DNA of 64,000 bases from Afipia sp. GAS231. GTDB taxonomy: Bacteria; Pseudomonadota; Alphaproteobacteria; Rhizobiales; Xanthobacteraceae. Position numbers and translations under genes: made by a program. This document shows positions 9,133 through 15,896 of the stretch, in pieces. The stretch is taken from contig NZ_LT629703.1 in NCBI RefSeq assembly GCF_900103365.1, forward strand, positions 2,728,001 through 2,792,000, given 5' to 3'. Numbering within the stretch: position 1 is the stretch's first letter; each line of letters opens with the position of its first letter. The notes below the pieces were generated by a model. That model made no database searches and was not told where the DNA came from. It saw only the letters and a program-made list of their open reading frames with translations.

Positions 9133-10161
9133 ATGGCCCTCGCCCGCAGTCGCCGCAACGAAACCGGATTCAACTACTGGCCGGGATTCGTCGACGCGCT
9201 GTCGACGCTGGTGCTGTCGATCGTGTTTCTGCTGTCGGTGTTCCTGGTGGTACAGTTTTTCCTGTCGCAGGAAGTCACCGGCAAGGACAAGGCGCTGGAG
9301 CAGCTCAATGCCAAGATCGCGCAGTTGAACGACCTGCTGTCGCTGGAAAAACTCTCCGGGCTCAACCTCAATGACCAGCTCTCACAGGCGCGCGCGGGGC
9401 TGGCCTCGGTGGAAACCGAGCGCGATCGCATCAAGGGGCTCTATGACGGGCTCGCCGGCGCCGGCAGCAACGCCGAAGGCCGCGCGACCGAACTCAACAA
9501 GGCGCTCGATTCCGAAAAAGCGGTTTCGTCGCGCACGCTGGCCCAGATCGAGGTGCTGAACCAGCAGATCAGCGCGCTGCGGCGTCAGCTCGCAGCGCTT
9601 GAAGAAGCGCTCGATGCCTCGGAGAAGCGCGACAAGGAATCCCAGGGCCGCATCGCCGATCTCGGCTCGCGGTTGAACGTGGCGCTGGCGCAGCGGGTGC
9701 AGGAATTGTCGCGCTACCGCTCGGAATTCTTTGGCCGGCTGCGCGCCATTCTCGGCAACCGGCCCGATATCCGCATCGTCGGCGACCGCTTCGTGTTCCA
9801 GTCGGAAGTGTTCTTCGATACCGGACAGGCGCTGCTGTTGCCCGAAGGCAAGGCCGAACTCGATAAGCTCGCCACCGCACTGATCGATCTCGACAAGCAG
9901 ATCCCAAGCGAAATCGCCTGGGTGCTGCGGGTCGACGGCCATACCGACGTGCGGCCGATCAACAGTCCCCTGTTCAAGTCGAACTGGGAATTGTCGTCGG
10001 CGCGCGCGATCTCGGTGGTGCAATACCTGGTCTCGCTCGGCGTCCCCGCGCAGCGCCTGGTCGCGGCCGGCTTTGCCGAATTCCAGCCGCTGGACACGGC
10101 ACCGACCGAAGAAGCCTACAAGCGCAACCGCCGTATCGAGCTGAAGCTGACGGAACGCTGA
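9133..10161 (+). CDS. OmpA/MotB-like peptidoglycan-binding partner with coiled coil
   Basis: 342 aa. A short cytoplasmic N-terminus (NETGFNYWPGFVDALSTL) precedes one transmembrane helix at about 22-44. A long heptad-rich coiled coil follows at about 48-200 (for example KIAQLNDLLSLEKL and IEVLNQQISALRRQL). An OmpA-family domain lies at about 215-342, with VDGHTDVRPI, NWELSSARA and NRRIELKL. This matches MotB/ZorB-like stator anchors: membrane helix, spacer, peptidoglycan grip. The family-typical Asp sits in the helix start (FVDALSTL). It pairs with the MotA-like gene 152 bp upstream, separated only by a repeat. Confidence 0.87.
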   Translation: MALARSRRNETGFNYWPGFVDALSTLVLSIVFLLSVFLVVQFFLSQEVTGKDKALEQLNAKIAQLNDLLSLEKLSGLNLNDQLSQARAGLASVETERDRIKGLYDGLAGAGSNAEGRATELNKALDSEKAVSSRTLAQIEVLNQQISALRRQLAALEEALDASEKRDKESQGRIADLGSRLNVALAQRVQELSRYRSEFFGRLRAILGNRPDIRIVGDRFVFQSEVFFDTGQALLLPEGKAELDKLATALIDLDKQIPSEIAWVLRVDGHTDVRPINSPLFKSNWELSSARAISVVQYLVSLGVPAQRLVAAGFAEFQPLDTAPTEEAYKRNRRIELKLTER

Positions 10162-10173
10162 GGTGATCAGGCC

Positions 10174-10297
10174 TGTCATTGCCGGGCGTAGTAGTCTGCC
10201 CTGCGCAGACTACGTAAACTTGTCTGCGCTCCCGGCAATCCATCAAGGAAGAGTCTTTCAAGATGGATGGATGCCCGGGTCTAGCCCGGGCATGACA
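10174..10297. repeat. dispersed inverted repeat, TGTCATtGCCGGGC type
   Basis: The outer arms TGTCATTGCCGGGC and GCCCGGGCATGACA face each other, with the inner GGCAATCCATC / GATGGATGCC pair typical of this element. An extra small palindrome, TAGTCTGC...GCAGACTA, sits inside the left arm. Sister copies lie at about 34632 and 62645. Confidence 0.85.
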
Positions 10298-10308
10298 AGA
10301 GTGCCAGA

Positions 10309-10758
10309 ATGAACTCTACCTTCCATCTCCGACCGTACCGCATTGAAGACGAGGACGCCGCGATCGAGCTATGGCTGCGGACCTGGCAGTTGGCCTACCC
10401 TTCGATCGATTTCGTCGCGCGCGTGCCATGGTGGCGCGAGCGCTGGCGCAACGAGCTGGTGCCGAACGCGGATATCATCGTCGCTGAAGAGAAAGAGACG
10501 CAGATCGGCTTCGTCACCATCGACAAACAAGGCTATCTCGACCAGCTCGTGGTCAGCCCCGATCACTGGGGCTCTCCCCTCGCCACCGCACTCGTCGACG
10601 AAGCCAAGCGGTTGTCGCCCACTGGCGTCACGCTGAAGGTCAACGCCGACAATGACCGGGCGATCCGCTTCTACGAACGCAACGGATTCGTGCATGACGG
10701 CGAGGACGTGAACCCGTCGTCGAAACGGCTGATCCTGAAGATGGCGTGGCGGCCGTGA
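10309..10758 (+). CDS. GNAT family N-acetyltransferase
   Basis: 149 aa, a single GNAT domain. The acetyl-CoA-binding strand and loop region is LDQLVVSPDHWGSPLATALVDEA (residues about 79-101), though the usual Q/RxxGxG/A loop is weak here. The C-terminal NADNDRAIRFYERNGF segment is the classic GNAT motif B. Proteins like this transfer acetyl groups to small amines or peptides; the substrate cannot be predicted. The gene stands alone between a repeat and a convergent small membrane gene. Confidence 0.85.
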   Translation: MNSTFHLRPYRIEDEDAAIELWLRTWQLAYPSIDFVARVPWWRERWRNELVPNADIIVAEEKETQIGFVTIDKQGYLDQLVVSPDHWGSPLATALVDEAKRLSPTGVTLKVNADNDRAIRFYERNGFVHDGEDVNPSSKRLILKMAWRP

Positions 10759-10773
10759 CGGTCTCGCAACGGG

Positions 10774-10974
10774 TCAGATACCCCGAAACAGCACGCCGAT
10801 CATCAGCACGACATAGGCAATGGCCAGTACGTCGAAGACCCGCGCCGAGCTGACGATCGGGACGGAAACGTGAGCATAATGAACGAGGAAGGCGACAACG
10901 GCGAGCACCAGCGAAATCACGAAAATCACGAGGGAAGGCGGCGTGAGCGCAAAACCTCCGCGGCGGAACGGCAT
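10774..10974 (-). CDS. small two-helix membrane protein
   Basis: 66 aa. After a basic start (MPFRRGGFALTPPS) there are two hydrophobic helices, VIFVISLVLAVVAFLVHYA and DVLAIAYVVLMIGVLF, joined by a short polar loop. I recognise the style as a conserved uncharacterised rhizobial inner-membrane protein, but no function is known. It lies 89 bp downstream of the ABC exporter gene on the same strand and could be its last cistron. It faces the GNAT gene tail to tail. Confidence 0.65.
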   Translation of the reverse strand: MPFRRGGFALTPPSLVIFVISLVLAVVAFLVHYAHVSVPIVSSARVFDVLAIAYVVLMIGVLFRGI

Positions 10975-11062
10975 GTGATCTCTCCTGCTCGATTGAGTCC
11001 CGATCTGAGATTAGAACGAGGTTGCAACAGACAGGCGACGATCTGGTTCCCGCCTTCCTGGG

Positions 11063-12919
11063 CTAAATCCCCTCGAATTGCAGCCGCGCCAACCGCGCGT
11101 AGAGGCCGTTGGCTGCAACCAGCTCGGTATGCGTGCCCTGCTCGACGATGCGGCCCTGGTCCATCACCATGATGCGGTCGCAGGACAACACGGTGGCAAG
11201 CCGGTGCGCGATGACAAGCGTGGTGCGGTGACGCATCAATTCCTCCAGCGCGGTCTGCACCAGGGTTTCGCTTTCGGCGTCCAGCGCCGAGGTCGCTTCG
11301 TCGAGTAGCAGCAGCGGTGCATCGCGCAGGATCGCGCGCGCGATTGCGATGCGCTGGCGTTGGCCGCCCGACAGCGTCACGCCGCGCTCGCCAAGCTGGG
11401 CTTCGAAGCCGCCGGGCAGCCGGCGCAAAAATTCGGTGGCGTGCGCAAGGTCGGCGGCGCGCTCGACTTCGGCGTCGCTGGCATCCGGCCGTCCGAAACG
11501 GATGTTTTCGCGCGCGGTCGCGGCGAACACCACCGAGTCCTGCGGCACCAGCGCGATGCGTGCGCGCAATTCGGCCGGGTCGGTCGACCGGATCGCGACG
11601 CCGTCGAGCGCAATCGCGCCGCTGGCCGGATCGTAGAACCGCAACAGCAGATGAAACAGCGTGCTCTTGCCGGCGCCTGAGGGCCCGACGATCGCGACCT
11701 TTTCGCCGGCGCGGACCGACAGCGTGACGCCGTCGACCGCCAGCACCTCGGGCCTCGTCGGATAGGCGAAACGGACATTCTCGAAAGCAACGTCGCCGCG
11801 CGCCGGCGCCGGCAGTGCAAGCGGCTGCGGCGGCGCCATGATCTGCGATTTGACCCGCAGAATCTCGAACAGCCGCTCGGCGGCGCCGGAGGCGGCCGAG
11901 ACTTCGCCCCAGACTTCGCTGAGCTGTCCGAGCGCACTGGCGGCGAAGGCTGCGTACAGCACGAACTGGCCGAGCCGGCCGGGCGTGATCGCACCGGTCA
12001 GCACGTCGTGCGAGCCGACCCACAGGATCGCGACGACGCTGGAGAACACGATGAAGATGATGATCAACGTGAGGATCGAGCGCGCGCGGGTCGATGTCCG
12101 CGCCGCCTCATAGGCCTGCTCGACCTCGCCGCCGAACCGCGTATTGGCCAGCCGCTCGCCGGTAAAGGCCTGCACCGTCCGGATCGCGCCGAGCAGTTCG
12201 GAGGCGTATGACGTCGCATCCGCCAGCGTATCCTGCGCGTTGCGCGACAGCCGCCGCACCCAGCGCCCGAACGCCACCAGCGGGATCACGATGACCGGGA
12301 TCGCCAGCAGCACGAAGCCGGACAGTTTCGGGCTGGTAATCACCATCATGGTGGCGGCGCCGAGGAACAGCATCAGATTGCGCAGCGCGATCGACACCGA
12401 GGCGCCGACCGCGGATTTGATCTGGGTGGTATCGGCGGTCAGCCGTGACACCAGTTCGCCCGAGCGTGCGGAATCGAAGAACGCCGGCGACAGCGAGATC
12501 AGATGCGCGAACACGTCGCGCCTGAGATCGGCGACGATGCGCTCGCCGATCGTCATGACCAGGTAGAACCGCGACGCGCTGGCGCCGGCCAGCACCGCGA
12601 CCACCGCGATCATGACGCTGAAATAGCTGTTGATCAGGGCGATGCCTTCGGGGCTGAAGCCGAAGTCGATCATGCGCCTCGCCGCGACCGGCACGATCAA
12701 CGTAGTGATCGCCGCGACCGTGAGTGAGACGAAGGCGAGCGCTGCCCGCCCCCGGTAGCGCGCGACATAGGGCGCCAGCGCCAATAGCGGGCGAAGTTTC
12801 GCGCCGGTCCTGGCCGGCGGCTCGGTCAGCGTGGCTTCGATGAAGGCCTCTTCCTCGAGCAGCGCATCCCGCGGCGGTTTGGCTCCGCCGACGTCTTCAA
12901 GCTGTTCCGCTGCACTCAT
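11063..12919 (-). CDS. ABC exporter half-transporter (MsbA-like)
   Basis: 618 aa, fused transmembrane and ATPase domains. Six helices occupy about residues 50-350. The nucleotide-binding domain has Walker [10 protein letters not shown], signature [14 protein letters not shown], Walker [13 protein letters not shown] and the switch His in VIAHRLAT, so it should be catalytically competent as a homodimer. This type exports lipids, peptides or drugs across the inner membrane. No substrate gene is adjacent. The start is the ATG at 12919. The N-terminal 40 residues are polar and variable. Confidence 0.9.
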   Translation of the reverse strand: MSAAEQLEDVGGAKPPRDALLEEEAFIEATLTEPPARTGAKLRPLLALAPYVARYRGRAALAFVSLTVAAITTLIVPVAARRMIDFGFSPEGIALINSYFSVMIAVVAVLAGASASRFYLVMTIGERIVADLRRDVFAHLISLSPAFFDSARSGELVSRLTADTTQIKSAVGASVSIALRNLMLFLGAATMMVITSPKLSGFVLLAIPVIVIPLVAFGRWVRRLSRNAQDTLADATSYASELLGAIRTVQAFTGERLANTRFGGEVEQAYEAARTSTRARSILTLIIIFIVFSSVVAILWVGSHDVLTGAITPGRLGQFVLYAAFAASALGQLSEVWGEVSAASGAAERLFEILRVKSQIMAPPQPLALPAPARGDVAFENVRFAYPTRPEVLAVDGVTLSVRAGEKVAIVGPSGAGKSTLFHLLLRFYDPASGAIALDGVAIRSTDPAELRARIALVPQDSVVFAATARENIRFGRPDASDAEVERAADLAHATEFLRRLPGGFEAQLGERGVTLSGGQRQRIAIARAILRDAPLLLLDEATSALDAESETLVQTALEELMRHRTTLVIAHRLATVLSCDRIMVMDQGRIVEQGTHTELVAANGLYARLARLQFEGI

Positions 12920-13008
12920 GAAATCCGACCCGTTTTGCCGCCCTCAGATAGGCCCCATAGCCCCCTCTGGCAAATCCGGGAGATTCCCAATCCGGTCATA
13001 TACGTAGC

Positions 13009-13037
13009 TTGTTTTGGCGGGCTTACTGCGTTATAGA
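13009..13037 (+). promoter_or_regulatory. predicted sigma70-type promoter of rpmE
   Basis: TTGTTT at 13009-13014 and TATAGA at 13032-13037 are separated by exactly 17 bp and lie about 60 bp before the L31 start codon. This is a sequence prediction only. Confidence 0.5.
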
Positions 13038-13098
13038 GCCGCCAAATCCCGTATCTCCTGACCTTCGAGCCGGGCGCCGGCGCGCCAAAGGATATGCC

Positions 13099-13326
13099 AT
13101 GAAAGCCGAAATTCACCCGAATTATCATACCATTACGGTCGTGATGACCGACGGGACCGAGTACCAGACCCGCTCCACCTGGGGCAAGGAAGGCGACAAG
13201 CTCAACCTCGACATCGACTCCAAGTCGCATCCGGCCTGGACCGGCGGCTCGCAGCAGCTGCTCGACCGCGGCGGCCGCGTGTCGCGCTTCCAGAAGAAGT
13301 TTTCGGGCTTCCTCAAGAAGGACTGA
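13099..13326 (+). CDS. rpmE: 50S ribosomal protein L31
   Basis: 75 aa, typical alphaproteobacterial L31: [53 protein letters not shown]. It has no cysteines, so it is the zinc-independent (C-minus) form. The start is the ATG at 13099; the frame upstream to 13009 overlaps the promoter and is not coding. The gene is single, with its own promoter and a strong terminator just downstream. L31 sits at the bridge between ribosomal subunits. Confidence 0.97.
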   Translation: MKAEIHPNYHTITVVMTDGTEYQTRSTWGKEGDKLNLDIDSKSHPAWTGGSQQLLDRGGRVSRFQKKFSGFLKKD

Positions 13327-13362
13327 GGGCTTTAGCCCCGCCTTTTCCGGCCCAGACATACA

Positions 13363-13390
13363 AAAACGCCCCGGTTTTCCGGGGCGTTTT
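13363..13390 (+). terminator. rho-independent terminator after rpmE
   Basis: AAAACGCCCCGG and CCGGGGCGTTTT form a 12-bp stem around a TTTT loop and are followed by more T residues. A-rich on the left and T-rich on the right, so it may stop transcription from both directions. Confidence 0.88.
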
Positions 13391-13398
13391 TATTTTGC

Positions 13399-13479
13399 CG
13401 TCATTCCGGGGCGATGCGCAGCATCGAACCCGGAAGTTCGAACTTCCGGGTTCGCGCTAACGCGCGCCCCGGAATGACG
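13399..13479. repeat. dispersed inverted repeat, CATTCCGGGGCG type
   Basis: The arms CGTCATTCCGGGGCG and CGCCCCGGAATGACG pair around the inner palindrome GGAAGTTCGAACTTCC. Sister copies lie at about 31885 and 45843. It separates rpmE from the convergent rcdA. Confidence 0.88.
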
Positions 13480-13486
13480 AGAGAAC

Positions 13487-13999
13487 TTACTGCTCGAACG
13501 CGGCCTTCAGCCGGTTGAGTTGCGGCACCAGCGGATTGCCGATCGGGGCGCGTTCGGCGGGGGTTGCGTGAATAGTGATATCGAGCCGGCGCACCCGCGA
13601 CTGCAGATTCATCGAGCGCGTGATCAGATCCTGCAATTGCTGCGGCAGTTTCGCGATCATGTCTTCCGGGCCGGGATCGGCCGCCGTCAGCTTGACCTTG
13701 GTCTTTTCGCGGTTGGCCTGGGACAGCGTCATCTCACCTTCCTTGACCGCGCGATGCAGCAACAGCCATGACGCCAACTGCATCAGGCGGGTGGTGAGCC
13801 GCATGCTTTCGGTCGCGTAAGTAAGGCTGACGGAACGTTCGAGCGCCTTGGCCTCGGTACGGCCGTCACCGTCGAGATAGGCCGCGGTCTCCTCGACCAG
13901 GTCCATGCCTTCCCGGAACAGGGTTCCGAACGCCGCCGAATTGGTGAGCCGCTCGCTGAACTGAACGAGCGCGGATTCGCTATACGAACGGTCCGCCAT
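13487..13999 (-). CDS. rcdA: RcdA-like protease adaptor (DUF1465)
   Basis: About 170 aa from the ATG at 13999 (MADRSYSESALVQFSERL); an upstream ATG at 14014 would add five residues. The helical sequence, with FREGMDLVEETAAYLDGDGR, TYATESMRLTTRLMQLASWLL and the C-terminal NPLVPQLNRLKAAFEQ, is the DUF1465 family. Its Caulobacter member RcdA is an adaptor that helps ClpXP degrade CtrA and other cell-cycle proteins. The family call is strong; the adaptor role is carried over from Caulobacter. A strong minus-strand terminator lies 130 bp upstream. Confidence 0.85.
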   Translation of the reverse strand: MADRSYSESALVQFSERLTNSAAFGTLFREGMDLVEETAAYLDGDGRTEAKALERSVSLTYATESMRLTTRLMQLASWLLLHRAVKEGEMTLSQANREKTKVKLTAADPGPEDMIAKLPQQLQDLITRSMNLQSRVRRLDITIHATPAERAPIGNPLVPQLNRLKAAFEQ

Positions 14000-14130
14000 G
14001 GTTAACGCCCTCACGCCACTGATACTGCCGGCTTTGAAAGGCGCCGGCTTATGATGAACAAATCATTGCGCTTGTGGGGGCGGGAGTCCAGCGGCAACCG
14101 GATTATTGGTTACCAGCTCATGCCGCGGAC

Positions 14131-14157
14131 AAAAAAGAGCCGCCGTTTCCGGCGGCT
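14131..14157 (-). terminator. strong rho-independent terminator, minus strand
   Basis: AGCCGCCG (14138-14145) pairs with CGGCGGCT (14150-14157). Read on the minus strand the stem is followed by CTTTTTTG. The plus direction has only four T, so minus is the likelier direction. Confidence 0.8.
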
Positions 14158-14227
14158 TTTGAAGTTGATAACAGGGAGGCGTCAAACAGAGTGGACAGGA
14201 GCCACTCGGTGTCCAAACGAGGACGAT
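14131..14227 (-). ncRNA. candidate small RNA upstream of rcdA
   Basis: The minus strand holds a 17-bp-spaced promoter (TTTACG at 14262-14257, GATTAT at 14239-14234), then about 97 nt with no reading frame, then a textbook terminator (AGCCGCCG / CGGCGGCT and six T). Within the transcript, GGACA pairs with TGTCC to make a hairpin, followed by an unpaired GCCTCCCTG that is complementary to Shine-Dalgarno sequences. That layout resembles alphaproteobacterial trans-acting sRNAs with CCUCC loops. No gene lies between this terminator and DUF1192 to explain it otherwise. Not matched to a named family. Confidence 0.42.
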
Positions 14228-14233
14228 CCAAGT

Positions 14234-14262
14234 CATAATCGAGAAAGCTTAATCGATCGTAA
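14234..14262 (-). promoter_or_regulatory. predicted promoter of the small RNA candidate
   Basis: Minus-strand TTTACG (-35) and GATTAT (-10) with a 17-bp spacer place a start near 14227. Prediction by eye only. Confidence 0.35.
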
Positions 14263-14424
14263 ATGAGCGATTTTCTTTAGGGCTTGTTTGCCATGTCGGC
14301 CATTGGCCGAGTTTTGCGATTGACTCGGTCGGAGTGGTCCCTGTGAACGCTGGTCATAGCCGCCGACGCATGCTGTTGAGGGAAAATCGTCGAACGCCAT
14401 GCCCCACGAAAGGCCGCGGCGCAT

Positions 14425-14471
14425 GGGTCCCGGCGCCCCGTGCGCAATTGCGCACCAGGCGGGGACGACAC
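14425..14471. repeat. half-element with the palindrome GTGCGCAATTGCGCAC
   Basis: GGGTCCCGGCGCCCC, the 16-bp perfect palindrome at 14440-14455, then AGGCGGGGACGACA. The same block recurs at about 35800-35848 as the right half of a longer dispersed repeat. Confidence 0.75.
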
Positions 14472-14483
14472 TGCGCGGGATGC

Positions 14484-14675
14484 TTACGACTTGAAGAAAC
14501 TGTTCGCGGCGTCCTTTGACGCGCGCTTTTTGGTGGCGGCCTGTTGCAGCCGTTCGATTTCCGCATTCATCAGCGCTATGCGCTCGGTCAATTCCTCGAC
14601 CGACAACAGCGATAGATCCTGGCCGATCTCGTGGGTGATTTTCTTTCGCGGCTTGTCGTCGTCCTCGCTCGCCAT
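14484..14675 (-). CDS. DUF1192 small protein
   Basis: 63 aa: MASEDDDKPRKKITHEIGQD, then LSLLSVEELTERIALMNAEI, then a basic tail. It is the short DUF1192 family of alphaproteobacteria, an acidic head followed by a leucine-rich helix that could form a coiled coil (ERIALMNAEIERLQQ). Start at 14675 with a good GGAGGAA ribosome site. A very long frame on this strand runs through it from 18605 but only this end is real. Function unknown. It diverges from the quinone oxidoreductase gene with 102 bp between starts. Confidence 0.85.
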   Translation of the reverse strand: MASEDDDKPRKKITHEIGQDLSLLSVEELTERIALMNAEIERLQQAATKKRASKDAANSFFKS

Positions 14676-14777
14676 GCGTTTCCTCCGCTCTGTACTTTCG
14701 TTCGGCGGTTGCCAGCCAGAGCTGGGCTGGCTAATCAGGGGCCGCCTCAAATTCTCTATCTTTCGCAAGGACAAATC

Positions 14778-15776
14778 ATGGAAAAGCTGCCCGCGCAAAT
14801 GACCGTCGTCGGCATCAGCAAGCCGGGTGGCCCGGAAGTGCTGTTGCCGGAGACCCGCAGCGTTCCCGTTCCCGGTCCGGGCGAAATCCTGGTCAAGGTG
14901 ATGTCCGCGGGCGTCAACCGCCCCGACGTCGCGCAGCGCTCCGGCGCCTATCCGCCGCCGCCCGGCGCCAGCGACCTGCCGGGCCTCGAAATCGCCGGTG
15001 AAGTGGTCGCGCTCGGCGCAGGAGCCACGAAACACAAGCTCGGCGACAAGGTGATGTCGCTGGTCGCCGGCGGCGGCTACGCCCAATATTGCATTGCGCA
15101 AGACGCCCAGGCCATGACGGTGCCGCCGTCGTTGCCGATCCTCGAAGCCGGCGCGGTGCCGGAAACCCTGATGACGGTCTGGCACAACGTGTTCGAGCGC
15201 GGCGCCCTGAAGCCCGGCGAAACGCTGTTGATCCATGGCGGCTCGTCCGGCATCGGCACCATGGCGATCCAGCTTGCCAAGGCGTTCGGCTCGAAGGTGA
15301 TCGTGACCGTCGGATCGCAGGAGAAGGCCGACGCCTGCCTGAAGCTCGGCGCCGACCGCGCCATCAACTACAAGACCGAGGATTTCGTCGAAGTGGTCAA
15401 GGCGGAGACCAACAAGGCCGGCGCCAACCTCATTCTCGATATGGTCGCCGGCGACTATGTCGACCGGAATTACGACGCCGCCGCGGTCGACGGCCGTATC
15501 GTCCAGATCGCAACCCTCAACGGCCCCAAGGTCACCGTCAACATCGCCAAGGTAATGGTGAAGCGGCTGACCCATACCGGTTCCACGCTTCGTCCCCGTA
15601 CTAATGCGGACAAGGCAGCCATGGTCGCGGCGATCGAGGCCAAGGTGATGCCGCTGCTGCGCGAGGGCCGGGTAAAGCCCCTGATGGACAGCACATTCCC
15701 GCTGGAAAAGGCCGCCGACGCGCACCGGCGGATGGAGACCTCCGAACATATTGGCAAAATTGTGTTGGCGGTTTAA
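14778..15776 (+). CDS. NAD(P)H-quinone oxidoreductase (zinc-free MDR family)
   Basis: 332 aa from the ATG at 14778 (AAGGA upstream). The N-terminal GroES-like half has GVNRPDVAQRSGAYPPPPGA. The Rossmann half carries the nucleotide motif HGGSSGIGTMAIQLAK and ends in SEHIGKIVLAV. This is the PIG3/QorA branch of medium-chain reductases, which reduces quinones with NADPH and lacks catalytic zinc. Cytoplasmic, probably a detoxification or redox-balance enzyme. The following gene starts 120 bp downstream on the same strand. Confidence 0.9.
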   Translation: MEKLPAQMTVVGISKPGGPEVLLPETRSVPVPGPGEILVKVMSAGVNRPDVAQRSGAYPPPPGASDLPGLEIAGEVVALGAGATKHKLGDKVMSLVAGGGYAQYCIAQDAQAMTVPPSLPILEAGAVPETLMTVWHNVFERGALKPGETLLIHGGSSGIGTMAIQLAKAFGSKVIVTVGSQEKADACLKLGADRAINYKTEDFVEVVKAETNKAGANLILDMVAGDYVDRNYDAAAVDGRIVQIATLNGPKVTVNIAKVMVKRLTHTGSTLRPRTNADKAAMVAAIEAKVMPLLREGRVKPLMDSTFPLEKAADAHRRMETSEHIGKIVLAV

Positions 15777-15896
15777 CGATGAGCAGCGAAGCCCGGGCGG
15801 AAACCCTTTGATTTGCTTCGCTTTCATGTCATTTATCGCGGCAACGCGGGGCGCTGCCCTGACCCCGGAAATTTCGTTGATCGCGGAGTACTGACA

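Noticed and set aside
7967..10161. Zorya anti-phage system (ZorAB)
   Set aside because: The stator-like pair fits the general design, but no ZorC, ZorD or ZorE-type gene is present; the neighbours are a GNAT gene and an unrelated membrane enzyme.
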